This document shows, piece after piece, positions 29,052 to 39,622 of a stretch of 64,000 nt of DNA. Within the stretch, counting starts at the first letter, position 1, and each line of letters starts with the position of its first letter. This DNA comes from Limnoperna fortunei. Its lineage: Eukaryota; Mollusca; Bivalvia; Mytilida; Modiolidae. The notes below the pieces were generated by a model that was not told the DNA's origin, did not search any database, and saw only the letters and a list, made by a program, of their open reading frames with translations. The position numbers were made by a program, and so were the translations under genes. The stretch lies in assembly GCA_944474755.1 (NCBI GenBank), contig OX104119.1, forward strand, positions 87,300,896 to 87,364,895, given 5' to 3'.

Positions 29052-29100
29052 CTGATTGTGATACTTCATAAGGTTTCAAAACATTAAAAATACGCTCCCA

Positions 29101-29481
29101 ACATTGAGCAAAATCGCCCCACTTACAAAAATCGCTAAATAGTACACAATTATTTATTTTTTCTTTGATTATATGTTATGATGTCTGTTACAATAAATCA
29201 TAAATATGTGCTCTTTCTTTGGTCTTAATAGAAATATAAATGTTTAGTTTTAAATCGTTCTTCTTTATAAGGGAAATGATGAAGACACGACAATTTCAAC
29301 AGATACAGTTCTTACGGAAAATCATTGAGGTAATTAGGATAACTGTAATTAAAGCAAAATCATGACACAATCAAAAACATTTCTAATTTTTAATCAGCAA
29401 CAATAAACTCAAAATATTTGTACAACTTAACAATTTTATACCATATTGTATTTTTGTACATGGGGTGATTTTGCCTAAGGT
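29101..29481. mobile_element. Candidate 381-bp MITE
   Basis: Imperfect terminal inverted repeats: 29101-29131 and the reverse complement of 29451-29481 match at about 25 of 31 positions. Both contain gcaaaatc, cccca and tacaaaaa. The interior is AT-rich and non-coding, and the total length is typical of a miniature inverted-repeat element. No clear target-site duplication was found, so it could also be a chance inverted repeat. Confidence 0.4.
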
Positions 29482-31933
29482 GGGGGTATTTTTTCCGTTG
29501 GGCAATTTGACCAGCTACCTAATGCAGCTATCTGTGTATTTTTCATTTTTTTTTTTATTGCATTGACAGATGTCAATTTAATACTCCTACAGTCCTTGCC
29601 CCAGTTGCCTGAAAACATTTTTTGGTCTGTTGGGTCCCTCTTTTTGTACTGACGCAAGCTAAATTTTAATTCGCCTATTGCAAATTAAGTGGTGTTACCT
29701 CCCTTAAAGGGGGCGGATAACCTGGATTTACATGTATGACGCGCACATGCAGTATACATGTAGGCTTACCACTAACTTTCAGTGAGACAATACTTATTTC
29801 CAATGCATGAGAATCCATACAAATATGGTTTTGTAACATATTTTATTTTTGGTTCTCACAATTCGACATATAAGAAATAATATAATTGTCTGGAAATTCA
29901 TCAACAACAATCCGACATGCAAAAAAGCGAGTATTCAGTGCAATTGTCATTCCTTTTAACTCCTGATGTGAATTGACTTAATTGACAGGTGGGTTGCCTG
30001 TGTATCAAAAGGAACACATCTATTACTAGTACAATCCATCAATAGGTGTGGCAGGAAAAACTTTACAATGGGAGAAGCATTCATTCATATACTTGAAATC
30101 ACTTGTTAATACATCTACATAACTGCAATAAAATGATTTCGAGGTTGCAATAATTTCCTTAAAAAAAATAAAAAAGGAAAATAATTAAAAGTTAATTTTA
30201 TTTTCGAGCTTTTTCACTAAACCTAAGACTGCGATTTGGAAAATGCTTATCCTAAAATGTGAGGGAAAAATATTTAGTGAAGGTCGTACAATGTATCTGA
30301 AACAAGCAACACATTTTCACCATGGTAAATTGTTACAAATTTCAAGTGTACCTTTTCCAATTAACACCAGTCAACTGTACAGGAAATCTCTTGGTGGGAC
30401 ATTTTTTTATTATATGTTTGTAATCACTCAATTGTCCTTAACTGATAACTGTCAGCCTTTTGAAATTCATGCTCAAACACAACAGATACATATAATTACA
30501 TGTACTAGTAATTATATACATTAATATATATGTACACATATAATTCTTGACACCACATAAAAATTCTGTTCATTTATAACTGGTAGCAGGTGTACTACCT
30601 TGCATCCGGTTTACAGGTAATTTATTTCCTTGGGGCACCAAGTGGAAAAGACATTTATACTAACAATTTATTAACAGCTTATTAACCATAGTTCATATAT
30701 AGTTACATTGTAACACTTACTAGTACTAGTATTGTGTATTACTTATAAATTAAGAGTTTTTAAATGCACACTTTTATTTGACAAAAGCTTGCAAAGTCTG
30801 TATATCTGATACATATTTTAATACCCCTTTTTATTTAATGGGGTTTTCACCAACGTAGGTGCCAATTAATTGTTTATTGAAGGTATAGTGTGACATATTT
30901 ATGTTATGGCTTGTATACCAACTATATTCTTACATATAAACTAGAGTCATCGTACATTTTACCGGTAGGTGGCGCGCATATGGAAAGACGCGATTCCTGA
31001 TACTAAAAGTTGATTTGAACATATCTATAGTAGTTTTATTTATAAAATATTGGTATTGTATTGCACTGTATTGTATAGAGGAGTGCATATAAGGCACAAA
31101 ATATGCACCAAATTCAATGTATTATGTTCAAATATTTAAGTAATATGAACAGCGTGATTATTGAAACAAAACTTGGTAATACCACTATCTTCAAATGTCC
31201 TATCATCATCCCCTTCATTGCTAAAGTTGAAACGAAAAGCCATTTATTATTAACTATCTAGGAAAAATTGTAAACAAATACACGTGCTTCCGGTGAAGAT
31301 GATAAAATATACATCAATGCGGACTTAAGCTGATCCGGAACGATGTTTCGCTTATTGACGGTAATATGGTAATGTTTATTAAAATATGATAAAAATCATT
31401 TAAGATATTTTTAACAAATTCAGCTAAAGGAAAGGAAAAACACAGAACAACATTTATGTATTCATCAACCAAACAACACGCTGGTAAGAAACTTTGACAT
31501 CACAAAGTTCACTAACGATAAAATAACAACAATTCAGAACAAGAACAGGAGAACTATTGATACTGGTTAGTGAAATCAGAGCAGCTGTATATTAGCATGT
31601 AATTAATTGATTCATTAGTAAATGACACGCCTCCTTATCTGTTGTGGTCAGTTTGGTCATATATGAATATGCATAAGATGCTTATCTTTGAAATGCACGT
31701 GTAGTCTGGGGAAAGGAGAGAATTTTGATTATGACTTTGCCTTTGCTTATGTAGAATTTAGAATATAGATTTAGTGAATATAGAATTTTTAGTTTGAAAT
31801 CGTCTTGTTAACTAGATCAGTTGTAAACGGATCTAAACGAACAAAGCCTATGAAAACTATGAATCTGAAAAGCTTTCAAGTTCTAGCGAAACATGCACCT
31901 ATCAAAAATATAAAAAAAACCACTGAAACACTC
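29482..31933. other. AT-rich single-copy region without a recognisable gene
   Basis: About 2.4 kb of unique sequence. It holds poly-T and poly-A runs (about 29558, 30160), a gttacctccctt motif at about 29695, several short tactagta-rich stretches near 30720 and a short gcgcgc-containing patch near 30970. Open frames at 29475-29657 (minus) and 30243-30524 (plus) show no family features or splice context that I can defend. I see no RNA gene. It may be host intron or intergenic DNA. Confidence 0.55.
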
Positions 31934-33051
31934 CCACGGCCATGCTTTATCACGGTCATGCTTTACCACGGTCATGCTTTACCACGGCCATGCTTTATCA
32001 CGGCCATGCTTTATCACGGCCATGCTTTACCACGGCCATGCTTTACCACGGTCATGCTTTATCACGGTCATGCTTTATCACGGTCATGCTTTATCACGGT
32101 CATGCTTTACCACGGTCATGCTTTATCACGGTCATGCTTTATCACGGCCATGCTTTATCACGGTCATGCTGTACCACGGTCATGCTTTATCACGGTCATG
32201 CTTTATCACGGTCATGCTTTACCACGGTCATGCTGTACCACGGTCATGCTTTATCACGGTCATGCTTTATCACGGTCATGCTTTATCACGGCCATGCTTT
32301 ACCGCGGTCATGCTTTATCACGGTCATGCTTTACCACGATCATGCTGTACCACGGTCATGCTGTACCACGGTCATGCTGTACCACGGTCATGCTGTACCA
32401 CGGCCATGCTTTACCACGGTCATGCTTTATCACGGTCATGCTTTATCACGGCCATGCTTTACCACGGTCATGCTGTACCACGGTCATGCTGTACCACGGT
32501 CATGCTGTACCACGGCCATGCTTTACCACGGTCATGCTTTACCACGGCCATGCTTTATCACGGCCATGCTGTACCACGGTCATGCTGTACCACGGTCATG
32601 CTTTATCACGGCCATGCTTTACCACGGTCATGCTGTACCACGGTCATGCTGTACCACGGTCATGCTTTATCACGGCCATGCTTTACCACGGTCGTGCTTT
32701 ACCACGGTCATGTTTTATGACGGCCATGCTTTACCACGGCCATGCTTTACCACGGTCATGCTTTACCACGGCCATGCTTTACCACGGTCATGCTTAATCA
32801 CGGCCATGCTTTATCACGGCCATGCTTTACCACGGTCATGCTTTACCACGGCCATGCTTTATCACGGCCATGCTTTATCACGGCCATGCTGTACCACGGT
32901 CATGCTTTATCACGGCCATGCTTTACCACGGTCATGCTTTACCACGGCCATGCTTTATCACGGCCATGCTTTATCACGGCCATGCTTTACCACGGTCATG
33001 CTTTATCACGGTCATGCTTTACCACGGTCATGCTTTATCACGACCATGCTT
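31934..33051. repeat. 16-bp satellite array, about 70 copies
   Basis: Tandem copies of catgctttaccacggt with three main variable sites: ttt/tgt, acc/atc and ggt/ggc. Units are strictly 16 bp, and the variable sites are mixed along the array, giving a barcode-like pattern. All plus frames are open because the monomer lacks stops and 16 is not a multiple of 3. The resulting MLYHGHALPRSC-like translations are not real proteins. It ends at 33051 in cgaccatgcttgaccgtg, just before the LINE fragment at 33118. Confidence 0.97.
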
Positions 33052-33117
33052 GACCGTGAAATGACAAACAAATCTTTCGAAAAAGTAATTTAAAAAAATA
33101 TGAAAACCAATTAAAAA

Positions 33118-33645
33118 CTAGGACGCTGTACAGTACGGAAGCAAATATTCGGGCCACTTTGTTGGAATTTTTAACATCAACTGGAAGTGGTAGACTTTAT
33201 AAAGAGTTACGTAAATCACGTCTGATGTTGTTGTACAAAGGACAGGACAAAAGAAAATGTACGGTTGTTTCAAGACAGCCACATCGACAGTTTGGCGAAT
33301 CAACTACATTTCTGACAAATAAGTGAGAATTTAACGAGCTCGAGTTCATACGTATTCTGGCATGTAGTATTTGCCCTAAACGACTGCCGGTGTAGAAGTG
33401 TACGGGGACCGAATCGTTTTGGGATCGCAATGTTTTCTTGAATACGTTGAGGGATGTACATTTTTTAACATCTGTTGGCAGTACATTCCATAACTTGACA
33501 GCCGAAGGGATAAAGTAATTAGCATATAGTGTAGTCCGAGTTTTAGCTTCAATTAAATTTGTTTTCTGCCTAGTGTTGTGGTCGTGTCTGCTATCTACTT
33601 GGGAGGGTAACAGGTTTTGTAAATATTCCGGAGCACTTTTATTTA
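33118..33645 (-). pseudogene. LINE ORF2 C-terminal fragment (minus strand)
   Basis: An open minus-strand frame from about 33645 to 33197 encodes a typical LINE ORF2 tail: EYLQNLLPSQVDS, a NTRQKTNL segment, FIPSAVKLWNVLP (the conserved 'xxxxLWNxLP' block), FYTGSRLGQILHARIR, then DSPNCRCG and TTVHFLLSC, the C-C-H-C zinc-binding motif. A frameshift near 33200 moves the last residues to another frame (33118-33303). There is no start codon and no RT or endonuclease, so it is a broken 5'-truncated copy. It belongs to a different family from the LINE at 12093, judging by the motif spacing. The right neighbour in the plus direction is a GCG-rich AT region. Confidence 0.75.
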
Positions 33646-33895
33646 CAATTTTGCGATTTAACGTAATACTTTGCGTTAAACACGCAAACGAATTGCGTTT
33701 AAAAGCAAACGTATTGCATTAATTGCGAATAAACGCAGCCCTTTCGATTTAAACGAAAAAGCAAATAGCGTTGCGAAACGCAATAATTATTGCCGTTATT
33801 GCGATTTAACGCAACAATATTGCGATAAAACGTAATGATTTTGGTTATACGCATTAATAATTGCGATTATTGCGACCGATAAGTGTTCTGTCTAT
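33646..33895. repeat. Degenerate TTGCG/CGCAA-rich region
   Basis: About 250 bp in which ttgcg occurs about nine times and cgcaa or aacgc several more times, on both strands and at irregular spacing (for example attgcgatttaacgcaa and gcgttgcgaaacgcaa). There is no fixed period. It looks like an old, scrambled simple-sequence or palindromic amplification. It has no coding features. Confidence 0.55.
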
Positions 33896-34064
33896 TTCAT
33901 CGAATATTTTTGAAGAGGTTTTAGAAATTCCTCTTGTTGATTATTGTGTGGTATATTTAGATGTGCTTTCAGAAATAGAAAATGGATGGCAAACTACACT
34001 ACAATTACTTACTGAAGATTGGCACTCTACTTTTAAGATAAAATTATATATTTTGCTGTTTTGA
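33861..34064 (+). other. Short open frame of unknown meaning
   Basis: 67 codons, open from a ttg/atg-poor start to a tga at 34062-34064. The translation (containing LEIPLVDYCVVYLDVL and LLTEDWHSTFKI) has a protein-like composition, but I recognise no family. It lies directly upstream of the LINE C fragment and could be an older transposon remnant. It is recorded because it is not explained by a repeat. Confidence 0.25.
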
Positions 34065-34082
34065 TGGATCTTAGGAATCATT

Positions 34083-36528
34083 TTTGGACAGAATCAGCAA
34101 GCTTACATTTTGGACAGAATCAGCAAACTTACATTTTTCATACTTTCATTCCCAGTTATTTTAACTTGTGCCGTTTGGTATGGAAGTTTTGCACTGACAG
34201 GAATTCTAAATAATAAACAAAATGTCAATCTTCTTTGCTTATTAGGACTATATATAGTCAAAGATGTCTTCTTTACAGATACGTCATCAGCGAACTATGG
34301 CGTTAGAAACATTTCAAATCTAAAACTTTCATCAGTAAATCAACTAAATAGGTAAGAAAGCTTACGTTAGGCTGCTGCTGTATTGTGGAACAGCTTACGT
34401 TAGGCTGCTGCTGTATTGTGGAACAGCTTACGTTAGGCTGCTCCTGTATATTGGACCAGCTTACGTTAGGCCGCTGCTGTATTGTGGAACAGCTTACGTT
34501 AAGCTGCTCCTGTATTATGGACCAGCTTACGTTAGGCCGCTGCTGTATTGTGGAACAGCTTACGTTAGGCTGCTGCTGTATTGTGGAACAGCTTACGTTA
34601 GGCTACTCCTGTATTGTGGAACAGCTTACGTTAGGCTGCTCCTGTATTGTGGAACAGCTTACGTTAGGCTGCTCCTGTATTGTGGACCAGCTTACGTTAG
34701 GCCGCTGCTGTATTGTGGAACTGCTTACGTTAGGCCGCTGCTGTATTGTGGAACAGCTCACGTTAGGCTGCTCCTGTATTGTGGAACAGCTTACGTTAGG
34801 CTGCTCCTGTATTGTGGACCAGCTTACGTAAGGCCGCTCCTGAATTGTGGAACAGCTTACGTTAGGCTGCTCATGTATTGTGGACCAGCTTACGTTAGGC
34901 CGCTCCTGTATTGTGGAACAGCTTACGTTAGGCTGCTCCTGTATTGTGGAACAGCTTACGTTAGGCTGCTGCTGTATTGTGGAACAGCTTACGTTAGGCT
35001 GCTCCTGTATATTGGACCAGCTTACGTTAGGCCGCTGCTGTATTGTGGAACAGCTTACGTTAAGCTGCTCCTGTATTATGGACCAGCTTACGTTAGGCCG
35101 CTGCTGTATTGTGGAACAGCTTACGTTAGGCTGCTGCTGTATTGTGGAACAGCTTACGTTAGGCTACTCCTGTATTGTGGAACAGCTTACGTTAGGCTGC
35201 TCCTGTATTGTGGAACAGCTTACGTTAGGCTGCTCCTGTATTGTGGACCAGCTTACGTTAGGCCGCTGCTGTATTGTGGAACTGCTTACGTTAGGCCGCT
35301 GCTGTATTGTGGAACAGCTCACGTTAGGCTGCTCCTGTATTGTGGAACAGCTTACGTTAGGCTGCTCCTGTATTGTGGACCAGCTTACGTAAGGCCGCTC
35401 CTGAATTGTGGAACAGCTTACGTTAGGCTGCTCATGTATTGTGGACCAGCTTACGTTAGGCCGCTCCTGTATTGTGGAACAGCTTACGTTAGGCTGCTCC
35501 TGTATTGTGGAACAGCTTACGTTAGGCTGCTGCTGTATTGTGGAACAGCTTACGTTAGGCTGCTGCTGTATTGTGGAACAGCTTACTTAGGCTGCTCCTG
35601 TATTGTGGAACAGCTTACGTAAGGCCGCTCCTGAAATGTGGAACAGATTACGTTAGGCTGCTCCTGTATTGTGGACCAGCTTACGTTAGGCCGCTCCTGT
35701 ATTGTGGAACAGCTTACGTTAGGCTGCTCCTGTATTGTGGAACAGCTTACGTTAGGCTGCTGCTGTATTGTGGAACAGCTTACGTTAGGCTGCTGCTGTA
35801 TTGTGGAACAGCTTACTTAGGCTGCTCCTGTATTGTGGAACAGCTTACGTTAGGCTGCTCCTGTATTGTGGAACAGCTTACGTTATGCTGCTCCTGTATT
35901 GGGGAACAGCTTACGTTAGGCTGCTCCTGTATTGTGGACCAGCTTACGTTAGGCCGCTGCTGTATTGTGGAACAGCTTACGTTAAGCTGCTCCTTTATTG
36001 TGGACCAGCTTTCGTTAGGCCGCTTCTGTATTGTGGAACAGCTTACGTTAGGCTGCTCCTGTATTGTGGACCAGCTTACGTTAGGCCGCTGCTGTATTGT
36101 GAAACAGCTTACGTTAGGCTGCTCCTGTATTGTGGAACAGCTTACGTTAGGCTGCTACTGTATTGTGGAACAGCTTACGTTAGGCTGCTCCTGTATTGTG
36201 GACCAGCTTACGTTAGGCTGCTCCTGTATTGTGGAACAGCTTACGTAGGCTGCTGCTGTATTGTGGAATGGCTTACGTTAGGCTGCTCTTGTATTGGGGA
36301 ACAGCCTACGTTAGTCTGCTCCTGTATTGTGGAACAGCTTACGTTAGGCTGCTCCTGTATTGTGGACCAGCTTACGTTAGGCTGCTCCTGTATTGTGGAA
36401 CAGCTTACGTTAGGCTGGTCCTGTATTGTGGAACAGCTTACAAGAACATTCTAGGACTGAAAACAGTTTTCCTCAAATTAAATAGAACGATACTTGGAAT
36501 GGATTGTCGTTGTTCCATTTGTAAGTAA
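34083..36528 (+). pseudogene. Decayed LINE ORF2 C-terminus containing a 33-bp satellite
   Basis: Flanks of the 33-bp array read as two halves of one LINE ORF2 tail, with frameshifts and stops. Upstream: HTFIPSYFNLCRLVWKFCTD (34135-34195, one frame), then SLQIRHQRTMALETFQI (about 34273-34322, another frame). These align with FIMSNFSYC..HFCSEANTTK and SLKIRRLRTIAIEIFKI of the LINE at 36645-37717 in this window. Then comes the block AAxVLWNSL, which is repeated as the satellite. Downstream: LWNSLQEHSRTENSF (36421-36465) and, after a frameshift, DCRCSICK with a stop at 36526-36528, a Cys-rich end. A 27-bp direct duplication (ttttggacagaatcagcaa) lies at 34083-34136. Confidence 0.65.
34359..36441 (+). 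repeat. 33-bp satellite array grown from a LINE coding motif, about 63 copies
   Basis: Tandem 33-bp units (cagcttacgttaggctgct then cctgtattgtggaa), 11 codons each. In the frame shared with the flanking LINE sequence each unit reads LR-stop-AAPVLWNSL, i.e. the conserved LINE motif found as TAPKIWNSL in the neighbour at 37148-37717. Nearly every unit carries the tag stop, so expansion took place in a dead copy. A 561-bp (17-unit) higher-order block is duplicated: the marker ctcctgtatattggaccag is at about 34441 and 35002, and ctcctgaattgtgg is at about 34837 and 35398. A few units are 32 bp (cttacttagg) or 31-32 bp (cttacgtagg). Confidence 0.93.
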
Positions 36529-36644
36529 AATTTGACTGTTTTAAGCTTATCGGATATATGTATGACCCACACATTTTGCACATCAAGAATTGAAAATGGT
36601 AGATTTATTATTATTTGCATCATTTATTTGAAAACGAAGTTGTT

Positions 36645-37717
36645 TATAGTAAGTAAGTAAGTAATATTTATTTAAAGTCGGATAGGATACATAACAATAA
36701 ACATAAGCTCTCAGGAGCTTTTATACCGACAATACAATAAAATAAATAAACAACACATCAAGACATATGTTAAGCGTAAGACATACAAAGCATTAGACAG
36801 GCACATAGATACTTATATAATAAAGCTAAAGCACAATGTTAGAGGTAAAAGCACAGCTAGCATAAGTAAGAGCAATGCATATTACAAACAAAATATTTTA
36901 AATGATCATGGGTTAAAATAAAAACAATAAATAAAAGTTCATGAGCATAGCACCAGTTCAAAGCGCTAGTAGGGCAAAATGCAATAGACTCTTAAATTTA
37001 AACAGTAATGCTTAAAGATTTAAATAATATAAAATCTTTAGCCGTGTATCTCATACACAAAGTCACTAAGATCTGCAAATAATGCACGTATACGAAGGTC
37101 CAGTCCAGTGTGCCGTTTCATAAAGCGATCGCTAATTAACGTGCTCGTTATCTCATGCAATATAAATGAGATAACGTGCACGTTAAGCTAACGATCGCTT
37201 TATGATACGGCACCCTGCAGGTATTAATATGAATTTTCAATTTATTAAGATTTGTAATATCTCTTAATTCTTGAGGGAGGCTATTCCAGATCTTAGGGGC
37301 TGTGTACCTAAAAGATTTTTGGTCGTACCTGGTGGTTTTCACATGAGGGATGTCTGCTGTGTTTGTATATCTGAAGTGATAAGAATTATTTTTAATAACA
37401 ATGAGATCTTGTAAAAAATACCGGACTTTCTTTTTTAATAATTTTAAAGATTTCAATAGCTATTGTTCTTAGGCGTCTAATTTTTAAGGATGGTAATAGG
37501 GATTTTTCTAGTAGCTTTTTATATGAAATAGTTTTATCATTGTATACAAATCGAAGAGCTCTCGCTTGCAGTTTTTCCATTTTTGTAGTATTGGCTTCAG
37601 AACAAAAGTGCCAAGAGGGCAATAGCTGAAGTTGGACATTATAAAAGAGTAATAGATTGTCATTTTGCTTAGTCGATTTAAGTTCATTTCACTTATGATG
37701 TCAATTTCAATATTCAT
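36645..37717 (-). pseudogene. LINE ORF2 C-terminal fragment with GTAA-repeat 3' tail (minus strand)
   Basis: Minus-strand frames at 37508-37717, 37392-37622 and 37148-37456 overlap end to end and form one decayed ORF2 tail with two frameshifts: YYSFIMSNFSYCPL, then HFCSEANTTKMEKLQARAL with RFVYNDKTISYKKLLEK, LPSLKIRRLRTIAIEIFKI, and then RYDQKSFRYTAPKIWNSLP with QELRDI. These blocks follow RT in many animal LINEs. The AT-rich 3' UTR runs to about 36645 and ends in a gtaagtaagtaagtaa microsatellite (TTAC on the element strand), a typical LINE 3' tail. The element is truncated at its 5' end near 37720 and carries a hairpin insertion at 37110-37213. Confidence 0.75.
37110..37213. mobile_element. 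104-bp hairpin insert (MITE-like) in a LINE tail
   Basis: Near-perfect inverted repeat: left arm 37110-37156 (starts gtgccgtttcataaagcgat), 9-base loop gcaatataa, right arm 37166-37213 (ends cgctttatgatacggcac). About 41 of 47 positions pair. It interrupts the last codons of the LINE ORF2 tail. Skipping it lets the frame run into FADLSDFVYEIHG and a stop. No transposase is encoded. It could be a very short MITE or a foldback element. A clear target duplication was not identified. Confidence 0.6.
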
Positions 37718-38038
37718 AATTGAAGTAATTATTTATTGTATAAATAGAAAAGGCTTATACATTTATTTTACACATCTACTTGTTTAAAAAAAACTACCAC
37801 TCATTAGAAAGAATCCACCTAAAATTCTGTAAACTCCTCCTAACCTAAAGTCTTCTACACCAAACTGCTTCGTATATGGCGCATTTGGACAATTTCCTTT
37901 GAGTGTAGATATCAAAACTAGGATGGTTATGTACTGGTCTAAATTACTTATAGGTAAACAAACGAAGCTATCTTCTATTTTGTATATATTCATGTTACAT
38001 CTTTCAAATAATCAAAATAGAAATTTCCCCTGGCTTGT

Positions 38039-38965
38039 CTACATTGAAAATCTATTTAATGAATGTGGACTGACACACATTTGGGACTCTCAAACTTTCC
38101 CATGGCTTGTCAACATTAAAAATCTATTTAATGAATGTGGACTAACACACATTTGGGACTCTCAAACTTTCCCATGGCTTGTCAACATTAAAAAATCTAT
38201 TTAATGAATGTGGACTAACACACATTTGGGATTTAATGAATGTGGACTAACACACATTTGGGATTTAATGAATGTGGACTAACACACATTTGGGATTTAA
38301 TGAATGTGGACTAACACACATTTGGGATTTAATGAATGTGGACTGACACACATTTGGGACTCTCAAACTTTCCCATGGCTTGTCAACATTAAAAATATAT
38401 TTAATGAATGTGGACTAACACACATTTGGGACTCTCAAACTTTCCCATGGCTTGTCAACATTAAAAATCTATTTAATGAATGTGGACTAACACACATTTG
38501 GGATTTAATGAATGTGGACTGACACACATTAGGGATTTAATGAATGTGGACTAACACACATTTGGGATTTAATGAATGTGGACTAACACACATTTGGGAT
38601 TTAATGAATGTGGACTAACACACATTTGGGATTTAATGAATGTGGACTAACACACATTTGGGATTTAATGAATGTGGACTAACACACATTAGGGATTTAA
38701 TGAATTTGGACTAACACACATTTGGGATTAAATGAATGTGGACTAACACACATTTGGGACTCTCAATCTTTCCCATGTGGACTAACACACATTTGGGACT
38801 CTCAATCTTTCCCATGTGGACTAACACACATTTGGGACTCTCAATCTTTCCCATGTGGACTAACACACATTTGGGACTCTCAATCTTTCCCATGTGTACT
38901 AACACACATTTGGGACTCTCAAACTTTCCCATGTAGACTAACACACATTTAGGACTCTCAAACTT
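38039..38965 (+). repeat. 72/32/39-bp tandem arrays inside LINE ORF2
   Basis: Three unit types share the core gtggactaacacacatttgg. The 72-bp unit (24 codons, FNECGLTHIWDSQTFPWLVN plus IKNL) occurs at about 38040-38200 and 38330-38500. A 32-bp unit (gggatttaatgaatgtggac then taacacacattt) occurs in two runs at about 38200-38335 and 38500-38750. A 39-bp unit (gggactctcaatctttccca then tgtggactaacacacattt) occurs five times at about 38754-38950. The 72-bp unit is plain LINE coding sequence, and the shorter units are internal deletions of it. One 72-bp copy has an extra a (aaaaaatct), breaking the frame. Confidence 0.88.
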
Positions 38966-39153
38966 TCCCATCTTCTATGTGGTTAAAACAAAGTATACGA
39001 CAATGTCCCACTGATCAATGTCGTCAAAACTGGCATGATGAAACCTGAAATTGCTCAAAAGCAACAAATTATAAGCTTTTTAAAGACACACTAGTATTCG
39101 AAAACTACTTTGAAATACTTAATAAAAAAGCCTCCGTTTTATTTTGTAAATTT

Positions 39154-39282
39154 AGAACAGGTAATCATAAACTCCCATTGAGACAGGAAGATGGAATAAT
39201 ATTGACAGATCTGATAGAGAACAGGTATTCATAAACTCCCCATTGAGACAGGAAGATAGAATAATATTGACAGATCTGATAG
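39154..39282. repeat. 64/65-bp direct tandem duplication in the LINE tail
   Basis: 39154-39217 and 39218-39282 are two copies of a segment starting agaacaggta(a/t)tcataaac and ending cagatctgatag. They differ by one base change early, one inserted c (actcccatt versus actccccatt) and one g/a change. It duplicates the LINE TGNHKLP coding block and adds a frameshift. Confidence 0.9.
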
Positions 39283-39622
39283 AAAATGTATGCCTTATAA
39301 TGAGCAAATTGGGGATGAATTTCACTATATTCTAGAATGCAATGCATTGTCTCAAGAAAGAAGAAATTTGATCAGTGGACATCTAATTCGAAACCCAAAT
39401 ATTTTAAAGTTTAAAGAAACTATGATAACCAAATCCAAAGTTAAACTCTACAAAATCATTAATAAAAAACGAGTCTTCTTGACTAACTGTCTGCCTGTCT
39501 GTTAATTACACTGTATTAGTATCTACCTATATTTATGTTGTTTTCGTTTGTAATATTGTAAATATTGTATTTCTTTGTACCTCTGTAATATTGGTTGATG
39601 AAAATAAAGTTATTATTTTTAA

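Larger units (their letters stand above)
37793..39622 (+). pseudogene. LINE ORF2 C-terminal region and 3' end with internal tandem arrays
   Basis: A decayed, 5'-truncated LINE on the plus strand. It starts with SLERIHLKFCKLLL, shifts frame, then SSTPNCFVYGAFGQFPLS, VDIKTRMVMYWSKLLIGKQTK and PWLVYIENLFNECGLTHIW, the ordered blocks of one common animal LINE type. After the tandem arrays (38039-38965) it continues with MWLKQSIRQCPTDQCRQNW (one stop after HDET), FENYFEILNKKASVLFCKFR and TGNHKLP, a 64-bp duplicated stretch, then IGDEFHYILECNALSQERR and PNILKFKETM, ending at 39505. The 3' UTR includes aataaag near 39603 and ends about 39622. Endonuclease and RT core are missing. The final open frame is 39290-39505. 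Confidence 0.75.

Noticed and set aside
29475..29657. 60-codon minus-strand frame as a host gene
   Set aside because: No recognisable motif; it overlaps poly-T and lacks splice context.
30243..30524. 93-codon plus-strand frame as a host gene
   Set aside because: AT-rich, no domain, composition like random translation.
31805..33093. MLYHGHALPRSC-type repeated proteins
   Set aside because: Product of a 16-bp stop-free repeat, open in several overlapping frames.
34385..36454. VEQLTLGCSCI and CGTAYVRLLLY repeat proteins as Cys-rich or membrane proteins
   Set aside because: These are alternative frames of the 33-bp satellite. The frame shared with the LINE flanks has a stop in nearly every unit.
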